A DNA stretch of 64,000 nucleotides from Tupaia tana (Eukaryota; Chordata; Mammalia; Scandentia; Tupaiidae), in assembly GCA_026018925.1 (NCBI GenBank), contig JAKSZU010000016.1, forward strand, positions 1,736,001 to 1,800,000. Direction: 5' to 3'. Both the position numbers and the translations under genes were made by a program. This document shows, piece by piece, positions 52,530 to 63,173 of the stretch (position 1 is the stretch's first letter; each line of letters opens with the position of its first letter). The notes under the pieces are model-generated. The model was not told the DNA's origin and did not search any database. It saw only the letters and a list, made by a program, of their open reading frames with translations.

Positions 52530-53374
52530 TTAGTTATCCTGGAACAGTACTTTCTTCAGGGTTTCATGGAGAGCTGGCCTGGTGCTGGCAAATTCTTTCA
52601 GGTTTTGTTTGTCTGAGAAGATTTTAATCTTTTTTTCCCATATGAAGGATAATCTTGCAGGATACAATAGTCTTGGTTGAAATTGTTTCTCTCTTAACAC
52701 TTTCGATACATCTTCCCATTCTTTCCTTGCTTGCATTGTTTCCGTTGAGAAGTCCGGTGTTAGCCTGATGGGGTGACCTTTGTAAGTCACTTGTCGTTTC
52801 TCTCTTGCTAGTTTTAGTATCTTATCTCTATCTGGGGTCTTAGCCAGTCTGGCTATGATATGCCTTGGGGAAGATCTTCTTGGGTTGATTCTATTTGGTG
52901 TCCTTTGAATTTCCTGGGTCTGGATGTTGGAGTGCCTCTCTATGCTTGGGAAATTTTCTTCCAAGATTTCATGGAATAGGTTTTCCATGCTCTTATTAGT
53001 TTCTTCACCTTCTGGGATACCAATTATGCGGACGTTAGGACGTCTAATGGAATCTAGTAATTCTCGTATATTATCTTCATTTTTTTTGTTATTTTCTCTA
53101 TCTTTTTGGTGGTTTTCTCTAGGTCAGAAGTTTTATCTTCTACATCAGAGATTCGACCTTCAGCATGGTCTAATCGACTTTTAATACTTTCAAGAGAGTT
53201 TTTGATTTCCTGTATTTCAGACTTCACCTCTAATAGTTCAGTATTATTCTTCCTCAGAATTTCTTCCTTCATATCGTTGAAGGACTTTCTCATCTCCTGT
53301 AATTCATTGTCTCTTTTCTGTTCCAGCTCATAGTACTTGTTCAACATGAATGTTCTAAACTCTATCTCAGACAT
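52530..53374 (-). pseudogene. L1-C ORF1, one frameshift
   Basis: Two open pieces. 53374-53054 is the coiled-coil side (SEIEFRTFMLNKYYELEQK, KSRLDHAEGRISDVEDKTS). 52988-52530 is the RRM and C-terminal domain (RRSSPRHIIARLAKTPDR, YKGHPIRLTPDFS, ending LHETLKKVLFQDN). The break lies between them, near a T-rich run at about 53080. Upstream of 53374 the N-terminal part is degraded. Confidence 0.88.
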
Positions 53375-53829
53375 TTTGGTAACGTCCTCAATTTTTTTCA
53401 GGAACAGGAAGGGAGTTACTGTGTTCCTTTGATGGAGACATATTTCCTGCTTTATTCAGGCCTGAGGTTCTTCTACTTCTACCCATTGGGAGATGTGTTC
53501 CCTTTGAAAAACCTTTTACGAGAAGGTTTCTTCTAATAGAAGCAAGTGTGTTTCCTTTCTGATATGGAATGGAGACAGCCGAAGTCTATCTTCAATTGTG
53601 TTTAGTAATATAAACCAAGAAAAAGTATTCACTTCAGGTGTCCAAAGAAATGTATCTCCTTCTTCACAGGTGTTTCAGGGAACTGGAGGATTCTAGAGAG
53701 TCTTAAAATGCTAGAATGTTTCAGAATTGTAATTCTAGACCTATCTGGACATCCAGGGATGGTGCAGATGAAGGATGTGAGGATTGGGAAACTGGGAAGA
53801 AAATATTATGTAGAATAAAGAAAAAGTCG

Positions 53830-54090
53830 CACGCCGCGGGGTCCCGGGGCTGGAACTTCTGGGGGGCAGTCCTCCCTCGGAGATCCTGGCCCAGGGGTCG
53901 AAAGATGGGGGTGTGGTGTGGATGAACTGAGGGCGTTCCTGGCTGAAAGAGGGGGCTCTGGCCTGGGGGTCCTGGGGCTGGAACTACTGGGGGGCAGTCC
54001 TCCCTCGGAGATCCTGGCCCAGGGGTCGAAAGATGGGGGTGTGGTGTGGAGGAACTGAGGTCGTTCCTGTGTGTTGATCAGAAGAGAGAA
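53830..54090 (-). repeat. L1-C 5' UTR monomers, about 128 bp, 2 copies
   Basis: The GC-rich block 'gtccyggggctggaac' recurs at 53841 and 53969, 128 bp apart. 'ctggcccaggggtcgaaaga' and 'gtgtggtgtgg' are shared. It is the same monomer as in L1-A. Confidence 0.9.
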
Positions 54091-54103
54091 ATTTACAATT
54101 GAC

Positions 54104-54507
54104 CAGTTTTTGTTTTAAAGCCTATTTTGTCAGAGATTAGTATTGTGACTCCAGCTCTTTTTTGGTTCCCATTTGCATGGAAAATCTTTTTCCAACCCTT
54201 CACTTTCAGTCTATGTATATCTTTATCCATGAAGTGGGTTTCCTGTAGGCAACAGATAGAGGGTTTTTGTTTTTTAACCCATTCAGCCAGTCTGTGTCTC
54301 TTGATTGGAGAGTTTAGTCCATTAACATTCAATGTTATTATCGATGTTAATGGATCTGTCCCGACGCTTAAGTTGGCCATTGTCTTAGTTGCCTTTTACT
54401 CTTTTGTTTCTGGCTGTTACTTCTTTAGTTTTCCTGGAACAGTACTTTCTTCAGGGTTTCATGGAGAGCTGGCCTGGTGCTGGCAAATTCTTTCAGGTTT
54501 TGTTTGA
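54104..54507 (-). pseudogene. L1-A ORF2 N-terminus
   Basis: Frame 54380-54093 starts [20 protein letters not shown] and reads through [14 protein letters not shown]. It is cut by the insertion of L1-C. It is the L1-A endonuclease start, with the rest at 48340 and below. Confidence 0.88.
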
Positions 54508-54558
54508 GAAGATTTTAATCTTTTTTTCCCATATGAAGGATAATCTTGCAGGATACAA

Positions 54559-55470
54559 TTATCTTGGTTGAAATTGTTTCTCTCTTAACACTTTCAATAC
54601 ATCTTCCCATTCTTTCCTTGCTTGCATTGCTTCCGTTAAGTCCAGTGTTAGCCTGATGGGGTGACCTTTGTAAGTCACTTGTCGTTTCTCTCTTGCCAGT
54701 TTTAGTATCTTATCTTTATCTGTGGTCTTAGCCAGTCTGGCTATGATATGCCTTGGGGAAGATCTTCTTGGGTTGATTCTATTTGGTGTCCTTTGTATTT
54801 CTTGGGTCTGGACGTTTGAGTGCCTCTCTATGCTTGGGAAATTTTCTTCCAAGATTTCATGGAATAGATTTTCCATGCTCTTATTAGTTTCTTCATCTTC
54901 TGGGATACCAATTATTCGGATGTTAGGACGTCTAATGGAATCTAGTAATTCTCGTATGTCATTTTCATGTTTTTTTGTTATTTTCTCTATCTTTTTGGTG
55001 GTTTTCTCTAGGTCAGAAGTTTTATCTTCTACATCAGAGATTCGACCTTCAGCATGGTCTAATTGACTTTTAATACTTTCGAGAGAGTTTTTGATTTCCT
55101 GTATTACAGACTTCACCTCTAATAGTTCCGTCTTATTCTTCTTCAGCATTTCTTCCTTCATATCATTGAAGGACTTTCTCATCTCCTGTAGTTCATTGTC
55201 TCTTTTCTGTTCCAGCTTATAGTACTTGTTCAACATGAATGTTCTAAATTCTATCTCGGACATTTTGGTAACGTCCTCTATTTTTTCAGGAACAGGAAGG
55301 GAGTTACTGTGTTCCTTTGATGGAGACATATTTCCTGCTTTATTCAGGCCTGAGGTTCTTCTACTTCTAACCATTGGGAGATGTGTTCCCTTTGAAAAAC
55401 CTTTTACGAGAACGTTTCTTCGAATAGGAGCAAGTGTGTTTCCTTTCTGATGTGGAATGGAGACAGCCAA
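54559..55470 (-). CDS. L1-A ORF1p, 303 codons, truncated at C-terminus
   Basis: ORF1p of L1, an RNA-binding trimer. The N-terminal part is low in structure (about residues 1-65). A coiled coil follows (SIKSQLDHAEGRISDVEDKT), then the RRM (PNIRIIGIPEDEE, PRRSSPRHIIARLAKTTDKD) and the start of the C-terminal domain (ITYKGHPIRL-type). It stops at VLREKQFQPR. The L1-C copy goes on for about 50 residues, so this is a premature stop. The start ATG at 55470 matches the family. Confidence 0.9.
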   Translation of the reverse strand: MAVSIPHQKGNTLAPIRRNVLVKGFSKGTHLPMVRSRRTSGLNKAGNMSPSKEHSNSLPVPEKIEDVTKMSEIEFRTFMLNKYYKLEQKRDNELQEMRKSFNDMKEEMLKKNKTELLEVKSVIQEIKNSLESIKSQLDHAEGRISDVEDKTSDLEKTTKKIEKITKKHENDIRELLDSIRRPNIRIIGIPEDEETNKSMENLFHEILEENFPSIERHSNVQTQEIQRTPNRINPRRSSPRHIIARLAKTTDKDKILKLAREKRQVTYKGHPIRLTLDLTEAMQARKEWEDVLKVLREKQFQPR

Positions 55471-55591
55471 AGTCTCTCTTCAATTGTGTTTAGTAATGTA
55501 ATCCAAGAAAAAGTATTCTCTTCAGGTGTACAAAGAAATGTATCTCCTTCTTCGCAGGTGGTTCAGTGAAATGGAGCATTCTAGAGAGTCT

Positions 55592-55946
55592 GGCTGAAAG
55601 AGGGGTGTCTGGCTTGGGGGTCCTGGGGCTGAAGCTACTGGGGGCAGTCCTCCCTCGAAGTTCCTGGCCCAGGGGTCGAAAGATGGGAGTGTGGTGTGGT
55701 AGAACTGAGGGCGTTCCTGGCTGAAAGAGGGATGTCTGGTTTGGGGGTCCTGGGGCTGAAGCTACTGGGGGCAGTCCTCCCTCGAAGTTGCCCAGGGGTC
55801 GAAAGATGGGAGTGTGGTGTGGTAGAACTGAGGGAGTTCCTGGCTGAAAGAGGGGTGTCTGGCTTGGGGGTCCCGGGGCTGAAGCTACTGGGGGCAGTCC
55901 TCCCTCAAAATTCCTGGCCCAGGGGTCGAAAGATGGGAGTATGGTC
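55592..55946 (-). repeat. L1-A 5' UTR monomers, about 125 bp, nearly 3 copies
   Basis: 'ggctgaaagagg' recurs at 55592, 55719 and 55842 (127 and 123 bp). Each unit has 'ctggggctgaagctactgg', 'gcagtcctccctc' and 'ggggtcgaaagatggg'. The third is incomplete at the element's 5' end. Confidence 0.92.
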
Positions 55947-56405
55947 TCATGTATGGTATAATTTAGATCTTGTATCTCTTTCTCCCTCTCTCTCTTTTTG
56001 CTTACATGATCTATCCAGAGGAATTAGTGAGGTGTTGAGATCCCCTACAATTATTGCTTTGCAGTCTCTCTCTCCCTTGAGATCTAACAGTCTCTCTTTT
56101 ATGTATTTAGGTGCCCCAGTGTTGGATGCATAGCTATTTACAAGTGTTATATCTTCTTGGTGAACAAATCCTTTTAGTACTATATAATGTTCTTTGTCTC
56201 TTCTTACAGCTTTCATCTTAAGGTTTATTTTGTTTGATACCAGTATTGCTACTCTAGCCTTTTTTTGGTTTTCATTTGCATGGAATACTTTTTCCAGCCC
56301 TTCACTTTTAGTCTATGTTTGTCCTTATCAGTGAGGTGTGTTTCTTGTAAGCAGCATATTAATGGTTTCTATTTTTTGTATCCGTTCAGCCAATCTGTAT
56401 CTTTT

Positions 56406-56586
56406 TTTTTAAGGATTTATTTATTTATTTATCCATTTATTCATTCCTTCATTTCAATTTGACCAGAGAGAGACACACAGAGAGAGAGGAAAGTGAGAAA
56501 GCAAACCACCAGGTCCAGGACTGGAACCATGGTCAGGCATATGGGAGTGTCCAGCACTTTAACCACCGTGCCACCTGCTGGTCCTG
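56406..56586 (-). mobile_element. Family B SINE in the old L1
   Basis: Reverse copy, tail 'aaggatttatttatttattt' to head 'ccaccgtgccacctgctggt'. The duplication 'agccaatctgtatctttt' / 'agccagtctgtatctttt' lies at 56388-56405 and 56587-56604. Confidence 0.93.
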
Positions 56587-56619
56587 AGCCAGTCTGTATC
56601 TTTTAATGGGAGAATGAGA

Positions 56620-57425
56620 TCAGGTGATTTTTGAGGTTCAATACTAAGAGCCCAGGGACTTCAGGTCACACTGATTAGACAATAATGGCCTCCAGAAAGT
56701 TCTTTAGCCCTTAGGTGGTGGAGTCTTGAGTCCATTTTTGGGAAACTCATGTGTAGACTGAATTATTGATGCCTACACTCCTAGTTAGGTAGTCAGGGTT
56801 ATTGGTGAAGCTAAGCTATGAATGGGATTTTCTGGAATTGTGCATGGAAATAATTGTGGAAATAGCAGATACTATACTGGTTGAGTTATAGTGAATGTGC
56901 CATGGTTCCCAAGGTCCAATAATAGGAGCTCAGGAGCTTCAGGCCTTACTGCCTTTAGAGCATAGAGACTCTCCTTGAGAAGCTCATTGAAGCTTATTGG
57001 TTTTATCAAAGTGGGTCTACAAATTCTTTCATTTGAAATAGATGTTAAGACTGGGTATTTCCCACAAGACGTCAGCTCTTTGCTTAGACTAGTTAGAGTA
57101 ATGTAGGTTTGGGCCTGAGCACAAATCAAAATACCTTCTGGAATTGAGTTCTGGAGTAATTTCAGAAAGAGTCCACGTTGGTTTAGATGCTTAGAGGGCC
57201 CATTGGTTCCTAAGGTCCAATAATCAGGGTCCAATAGCTGCAGAAGTATTGCTAAGAGCCTGGAGAATCTCTTGGAATCTTATTAGGTGTACAGGGTTGG
57301 TCTTAATGTTTTATAGAACAACCTGTGAGATTTGGCTACTGTAGGCTTTAGCTCCCTAGTTAGGCTACTGTGTATTGAGCATTCCAGTTCCATGTACACT
57401 TACATGAGCTCATGAAATTGAGTTC
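56620..57425. repeat. Tandem array segment, right of the nested L1 block
   Basis: About three units: 'tcaatactaagagcccaggg', 'gtccaataataggagctcag', 'cagatactatactggttgag', the landmark 'gtaggtttgggcctgagcac' (about 57103) and a worn landmark near 57370. It continues the unit broken at 34092. Confidence 0.75.
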
Positions 57426-57649
57426 AGAGTTGGCTCCATAGCCTAGTAGTTAAGGGAGCCAGATGCTACATGGACAACCACAGTTTTCCAACACGAGCAG
57501 CTTGAAAGACATGGCAGGTGTGTATCTCTGTGTGTGTTCTTCCAAATTCTGATGGGATAGAGATGGATGAGGAAGGATTGTGGCATGATCATGCTCCATT
57601 GGGGAAGCCTCCTCACTCTGTCTCTCTCTGGTGATGATATGCCCTTTAG

Positions 57650-57687
<38 letters not shown>

Positions 57688-57690
57688 ACA
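57426..57690 (+). mobile_element. Old family A SINE with (CA)n tail
   Basis: Forward copy: 'ggctccatagcctagtagtt', 'tgtgtgttcttccaaattct', 'gatgaggaaggattgtgg'. The tail is CA repeats from about 57652. Confidence 0.72.
57652..57688. repeat. (CA)n microsatellite
   Basis: About 18 CA units forming the tail of the SINE just upstream. Confidence 0.92.
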
Positions 57691-58000
57691 CCACTGAGGA
57701 AGCTGAGTCAAAGCTGGGCTGAGCCAAGGCTGAGCTGAGTAGGGATGGCTAGCTGGTTGACCAGGTAACCCCTTTTCTCTGAAAGGGTTACAGAGAATAG
57801 TGGTTCATTGCCAAAACCAAACTTGTACATGCACATGTGTGTTACATGCAGTGGTGTAAACCAGCAAAGTCATAATTACATAACAAGTATGCAAACACAG
57901 TACAACTAATAAATTGTTTATCCTGTGTCCTTCAAACTTGATATGATAGGAAGTGAGGAGTCAGACTAAACCATCCTGGCTCCATTTTCTCTGCAATGTC
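57691..58000. other. Unassigned stretch
   Basis: No SINE, L1 or array landmark. It begins with tandem 'gagctgag'-like words ('gctgggctgagccaaggctg'). No credible coding frame. Array words return at about 58001 ('ccccttggttagtctcc', 'tgagggttctggattgag'). Confidence 0.45.
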
Positions 58001-58089
58001 ACAACCCCTTGGTTAGTCTCCTGAGTTATGAGGGTTCTGGATTGAGCCCAGATTCTTTCTTTGTTGTTCATTCTTTCTTTGCTTTATTT

Positions 58090-58306
58090 TTTCTTTTCTT
58101 CATTTTTAATTTTTTTTAAAAAATGTATTCATTGTCATTTTTATTTTGATTGATTAATTGATTTTTAAAGTCAACTAGAGATAGACAGAGAAAGAGGGAA
58201 ACTAAGAAAGCAAGCTTCCAGATCCAGGGCTCAAACTGTGGTCAGCTCAAACTGTGGTTAGCCATATGGGAGTCCAGCTGTCCCTTAATCACCTACCCCC
58301 CCCCCC
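58090..58306 (-). mobile_element. Family B SINE, with an internal duplication
   Basis: Reverse copy with the long T/A tail 'gattgattaattgattttt'. The 'ctcaaactgtggt' part occurs twice in tandem. The head is degraded before a C-run ('ccccccccccccacc'). Confidence 0.75.
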
Positions 58307-58308
58307 CC

Positions 58309-58566
58309 ACCTTTTTAAAAGGTTTTTGCCATAGGGCATGTGCATTCACTAAAGAGACACAGTGAGAAGGAGAGTGAGAAATGACACCTGTCTCCCCAGG
58401 GGAGGTGGCCATGCTTCAATCTCTTATCCTCCATTCACCTCCTGGGATTTTGGGCACATAAGCACATGTGCCCGGCATGGTTTCAAGCCACCAGGTCCAG
58501 GACTTGAACTGCAATTGGCTATGTGGGAGTCCAGCATCTTAACCTCTATGCCACCTGCTGGTCCCC
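58309..58566 (-). mobile_element. Family A SINE
   Basis: Reverse copy 'aggtttttgccatagggcat' to 'tatgccacctgctggtccc', of middle age. Array sequence follows at once. Confidence 0.85.
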
Positions 58567-59358
58567 TAGGCACAGATTTTAACGTGTCTCTTGAATCCAG
58601 GACTGTACTGATAGCAAGGAGACTCTATAGATTGAAAAGTCCTAAGGGACTGGTGGTTTCCAGGGTTCAATACTAGAAGCCCCTTGAACTTCAGGCCTCA
58701 CTGTGGGACCATAAATTGTTGGAGACTTTAGAGACTTTTGTAGATGGGTCTTCAAGCCCTTTCACTGCAGTCACCTGTGAAGTCTAAATGGTTGAAGATC
58801 AGCATTCACATTTACTCTGCAGGGTGTCAAGGGTTCCAGAATGAACATGGATTTACATGGAGTTTACAAAATTTTGTATGGGTAATTGTGGGAAAAATAC
58901 AACTATTACTGTGACAGCCTGGTGTTCTCCCGGTGCAATAATGATAGCTCAGAAGCTACAGGCTTCAGTGCTCAGAGCGTGAGGGGTCCTTCACTAGTTA
59001 TTTGGGGGTGGGCCTCTTAATTGATTTATAAACATCTATTAAGACTGGATACATGAGGTCTTACCTCACTGGTTACACTGTGGTGTACTGAGGATTTTAG
59101 CGAGAGACCAGATTAAATGTGAGCTTAAGTAACTTTGTATTGGCCTTGACAGAACAGCAAAGAACTGCATATGACTGGCTCCTCTGAGGGCCTGGTTACC
59201 AATGTCCAATATTTGCAGCTCCAAGATCTGTATGCCTCAGTCCTAAGACTGTGGAGAGTCTTCTGGAAACACCTGAGCTTTGGGTTGTGGGTCTCTTAAT
59301 TGTCTTATTAAAAAAAAAAAGCTGTGAAACCTGGGTTCTTGAGGCCTTAGCTTTCTTT
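58567..59358. repeat. Tandem array segment
   Basis: Landmarks 'tcaagggttccagaatgaac' (about 58827), 'actgaggattttagcgagag' (about 59087) and, worn, near 58600, with spacings of about 230-260 bp. The last unit stops at 'gaggccttagctttctttct', where L1-F begins. Confidence 0.78.
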
Positions 59359-59784
59359 CTTTTTATTATTATTATTTTTTATTATCATCATAACCTTGTT
59401 TATATTACATTGAATTGCATATAACTTTACAGTGTATTACATTGCTTTTTCAAAAGGGAATGCCATGCATGTCAGTCAATACAGGGACATTAATCTCCCC
59501 ACTTCATCATTCAATATCTTTTCATTGTTTTTCCTAATCATTATTATTATTATTCCAATTTTTTTAAACAGTCAATCACTATTTCTCATTTTGCTTGTAA
59601 AAAGACTTTACCCATCATGAAATACTTCTTAGACCAGTCCAGTTGAGAATACTATACATGTCATCATCAACAGGAAATAAGCCATATCTGTTTCTCACTA
59701 ACGTCCTGCCTCTCTATTTGTTCTCTTGCTATCTTTCTCTATCCTCTTCTCTTCACCCCCCCATTCCACACTGTCCTATTCTTA

Positions 59785-60399
59785 TTAAGTACCTTCACTG
59801 CTTTGATGTCCTCCCATATTTCGCTCTCTACCATAGAGTGCAGATAGTCGGTATATATTGAGTGGATACATACAATATCTTTCTTTCATAGCCTGGCTTA
59901 CTTCACTCAGCAATAGATCCTCCATATCTGACCACTTTCTATCAAATGCCAGTGTCTTGTTATTTTTTATGGCCGAGTAGTATTCCATAGAGTATATATG
60001 CCACACTTGTCCAATCCATTCATCAGTTTGTGGACATTTAGGTTGGTTCCGTGTCTTGGCAATTGTGAATAATGCTGCAATAAACATTGATGTGCAAGCA
60101 CTTTTCCGGTTGAGTGTTCTCCTGTCCTTTGAGTAGATCCCCAGAAGTGGGATTGCTGGATCAAATGGTAGTTCTCTTTGTAGATCTTTGAGGAACCTCC
60201 ATATTGTTCTCCACAGTGGTTGAACTATTTTACATTCCCACCAACAGTGTAGGAGGGTTCCCTTTTCACCACATCCCCACCAACACTTATCACTTTTTAT
60301 ATTCTTCATCTTTGCCATTCTGACAGGGGTTAGGTGGTATCTCATTGTGGTTTTTATCTGCATCTCCCTTATGATGAGGGATGTTGAGCATTTCCTCAT
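59785..60399 (-). CDS. L1-F ORF2p C-terminal fragment, 204 codons
   Basis: C-terminal end of ORF2p: [19 protein letters not shown] knuckle, [20 protein letters not shown] and [14 protein letters not shown]. It is open to the usual stop. The upstream frame is broken, and a SINE follows at 60502. Confidence 0.85.
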   Translation of the reverse strand: MRKCSTSLIIREMQIKTTMRYHLTPVRMAKMKNIKSDKCWWGCGEKGTLLHCWWECKIVQPLWRTIWRFLKDLQRELPFDPAIPLLGIYSKDRRTLNRKSACTSMFIAALFTIAKTRNQPKCPQTDEWIGQVWHIYSMEYYSAIKNNKTLAFDRKWSDMEDLLLSEVSQAMKERYCMYPLNIYRLSALYGRERNMGGHQSSEGT

Positions 60400-60501
60400 A
60401 TGCTTTTTGGCTGTTCGTATGTCTTCCTTAGAGAGATTTTTGTTCAGCTCATTTTCCCATCTTTTAATTGGGTTAATCTTTTTTTTTTTTTTTTTTTTTT
60501 T

Positions 60502-60775
60502 TGGAACCAGCAGTTAGCGTAATGGCTATGTCGCTGGACTCCCACGTAGTCGACCGCGGTTCGTGTCCCGGACCCAGTGGCTTAAAACTCACGCTGGGCG
60601 CGTGTGCGTGCGTGCCCAAGATCCCGAGAGGAGAATGGAGGAGAAGGGATTGCAGCGTGACCATCCCCCCGGGGGGTGATTTCTCCCTTTCTGTCTCTAT
60701 GTCTCTCTCTGTCTGTCTGGCGAGCGCACGCGCCCTATAGCGAAAAAAAAAAAAAAACCAAAACCTCTCCAAAAG
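60502..60775 (+). mobile_element. Family A SINE (representative forward copy)
   Basis: The cleanest forward copy: head 'ggaaccagcagttagcgtaa', body 'gcgtgcccaagatcccgaga', 'tgcagcgtgaccatcccccc', and end 'acgcgccctatagcg' plus an A-run. Poly-T precedes it and poly-A follows, so this spot in L1-F has A/T runs on both sides. Confidence 0.93.
60515..60569 (+). promoter_or_regulatory. Internal Pol III promoter boxes of the family A SINE
   Basis: An A-box-like 'tagcgtaatggc' at 60515-60526 and a B-box-like 'ggttcgtgtcc' at 60559-60569. They have about tRNA spacing and match the type 2 promoter consensus apart from one or two bases. This is the basis for calling the head tRNA-derived. Confidence 0.7.
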
Positions 60776-61323
60776 GAAAAAAAAATTTTTTTTTTTTCAC
60801 ATAAGGCTCTTGAGTTCCCTGTGTATTCTGGTTATCAGTCCCCTGTCTGAGGCATATTTAACAAAAATATTTTCCCATTCTGAGAGTTGTCGGTTCACAC
60901 TTGTTACTGCATCCTTTGCTGTGCAGAAACTTCTTAGTCTGATATAGTCCCACTTGTCTATTTTAGGGATTATTGCCTGTGCTTTGGGAGTCTTATTTAA
61001 GAAGTCTTTGCCTACCCCAATGTCTCCCAGAGTTTCCCCAGCATTTTCCACCAGTAGTTTTAGTTTTTGAGGTCTTAGGTTTAGATCTTTGATCCATTTT
61101 GAGTTGATTTTTGTTAATGGTGAAAGATGGGGGTTCAGTTTCATCTTTCTGCAGGTTGATACCCAGTTTTTCCAGCACCATTTACTAAAGAGGTTTTCCT
61201 TTTCCCAATGGATTGACTAATATCCTTTGTCAAAAATCAGTTGGCTTTGGGGGTTATATCTGGGGTCTCTATTCTATTCCATTGGTCCACATGCCTGTTT
61301 TTGTGCCAGTACGATGCTGTTTT

Positions 61324-61325
61324 TT

Positions 61326-61387
<62 letters not shown>

Positions 61388-61642
61388 TTTCTTTTTAGAG
61401 GTTTTTGCTATAGGGCGCGTGTGCTTGCCAGACAGAGAGAGACAGAGAGACAGAAAGTGAGAAATCACCCCACAGGGGTGACGGCCATGCTGCAATCCCT
61501 TCTCCTCCATTCTCCTCTCGGGATCTTGGGCAGACACGCACACGCGCCTGGTGTGAGTTTTAAGCCACTGGGTCCTGGATGCGAACCGTGGTCGACTACA
61601 TGGGAGTTCAGCGACCTAGCCATTATGCTAACTGCTGGTCCC
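61324..61642 (-). mobile_element. Family A SINE with (CTTT)n tail
   Basis: Reverse copy whose tail side is about 65 bp of CTTT units (61326-61390), so the A-tail became (AAAG)n. The duplication is 'tacgatgctgtttt' (61310-61323) and 'taccatgctgtttt' (61643-61656). Confidence 0.93.
61326..61390. repeat. (CTTT)n microsatellite
   Basis: About 16 CTTT units forming the tail of the SINE. Confidence 0.95.
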
Positions 61643-62595
61643 TACCATGCTGTTTTGAAGATCACAGTTTTATAGTATATCTTGGGATCAGGGAGTGATA
61701 TGCCTCCTACTCCTTTCTTCTTGCACAGGATTGCTTTTGCAATACGAGGTCTTTTATGGTTCCAGACAAATTCTATGATTGTCTTTTATAGATCTGTGAA
61801 GAATATTTCTGGTATTTTGATTGGAATTGCATTAATCATGTAGATTAATTTGGGTAGAATTAGCATTTTGACTATGTTAATTCTTCCAATCCAGGAACAT
61901 GGAATGTCCTTCCACTTTTTTATGTCACTTTCAGTATCTTTTTAAAGATTTTCATAGTTTTCTTTATAAAGGTCTTTGACTTTCTTAGTTAGGTTTATCT
62001 CTAGGTATCTTATACATCTTGTGGCTATGGTGAAAGGGATTCCTTTCTTCTGCTCTACTTCGTTCAACTTGTTCATATATAGAAATGCTATAGATTTTTG
62101 GATATTGATTTTGTATCCTGCCACTTTACGGTATTCACTTATTACTTCAAGAAATTTTTTTCATGGAGACCTTTGGGTCTTCTAAGTATACCATCATGTC
62201 ATCTGCGAATAAAGATATTTTCAACTCTTCCTTGCCTATTCGAATGCCTTTTATATTGTTCTCTTCTCTGATTGCATTAGCTAAGACTTCCAGTATTATA
62301 TTAAAGAGCAGTGGAGAAAGTGGGCAGCCTTGCCTAGAACCCGTTTTTAGTGGAAAAGCTTTCAGCTTTTCCCCATTCAGTATAATGTTAGCTGTAGGTT
62401 TTTCATAGATAGCTTTTATTGTGTTCAGAAATGACCCTTCTATAGCAATCTTACTGAGGTCTTAATCATAAAAGGATGTTGTATCTTATCAAATGCTTTC
62501 TGTGCATCAATTGAAATGAACATATGGTTTTTATCTTTCTTTCTGTTAATGTAGTATATTACATTGATGGTCTTGTGTATGTTGAACCACCCTTA

Positions 62596-62733
<138 letters not shown>

Positions 62734-62906
62734 TCACTTCTTATCTATTTTGGGGATGAGGATGATGGAGGCTTCATATAATGAATTTGGAAGGTTTCCT
62801 TCCTTTTGAACCTTTAGAAATAATTTTAGTAGGATAGAGGTTAACTCTTCTTTAAAAGTTTTGTAGAATTCAGAAGTGAAACCATCTGGACCTGGGCTTT
62901 TCTTTT

Positions 62907-63173
62907 CTTTTTTTTTTTTTGGAGAGGTTTTTGCTATAGGGCACGTGCGCTCGCCAGACAGACAGAGAGAGAAACAAAGAGATAGAAAGTGAGAAATCAC
63001 ACCCCAGGGGGGAATGGCCATGCCGCAGTCCCTTCTCCTCCATTCTCCTTTTGAGATCTTGGGCATGCACGCACACGTGCCCGGCGTGTTTTAAGCCACT
63101 GGATCTGGGACTCGAACCGTGGTCGACTATGTGGGAGTCCAGTGACATAGCCATTACGCTAACTGCTGGTCAT
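62907..63173 (-). mobile_element. Family A SINE in L1-F
   Basis: Complete copy. The duplication 'tgggcttttctttt' lies at 62893-62906 and 63174-63187. It breaks ORF2 in the linker. Confidence 0.93.

Larger units (their letters stand above)
48341..54103 (-). mobile_element. L1-C: near full-length LINE-1, same subfamily as L1-A
   Basis: Inserted in the endonuclease of L1-A, with the duplication 'cagtttttgtttt' at 48328-48340 and 54104-54116. About 5.76 kb: A/T-rich 3' UTR, ORF2 with a single visible frameshift, ORF1 with one frameshift, and a 5' UTR of about 128 bp monomers (53830-54090). It matches L1-A closely by eye. Confidence 0.94.
38167..55946 (-). mobile_element. L1-A: near full-length LINE-1, split twice
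   Basis: L1-A occupies 38167-40768, 46692-48340 and 54104-55946, about 6.1 kb when its insertions are not counted. The 19-bp duplication 'tcatgtatggtataattta' lies at 38148-38166 and 55947-55965, perfect. From its 3' end: A/T-rich 3' UTR with an (AT)n run, ORF2 in pieces with stops, ORF1, and a 5' UTR with tandem monomers at 55592-55946. SINE 39715-39981, L1-B and L1-C are inserted in it. Confidence 0.93.
34093..56619 (-). mobile_element. Old 5'-truncated LINE-1, split by L1-A
   Basis: The old L1 occupies 34093-38166 and 55947-56619. It holds a 3' UTR, degraded ORF2 with many stops, and ends in the endonuclease part. Its duplication is array sequence: 'tcaggtggtttt' (34081-34092) and 'tcaggtgatttt' (56620-56631). 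Two family A SINEs (34543, 35998) and a family B SINE (56406) interrupt it. L1-A is inserted between its halves. Confidence 0.92.

Noticed and set aside
60502-60600. A real tRNA gene
   Set aside because: The A- and B-box-like words are present, but the segment cannot fold into a full tRNA with a proper acceptor stem, and it recurs as the head of dozens of SINEs.
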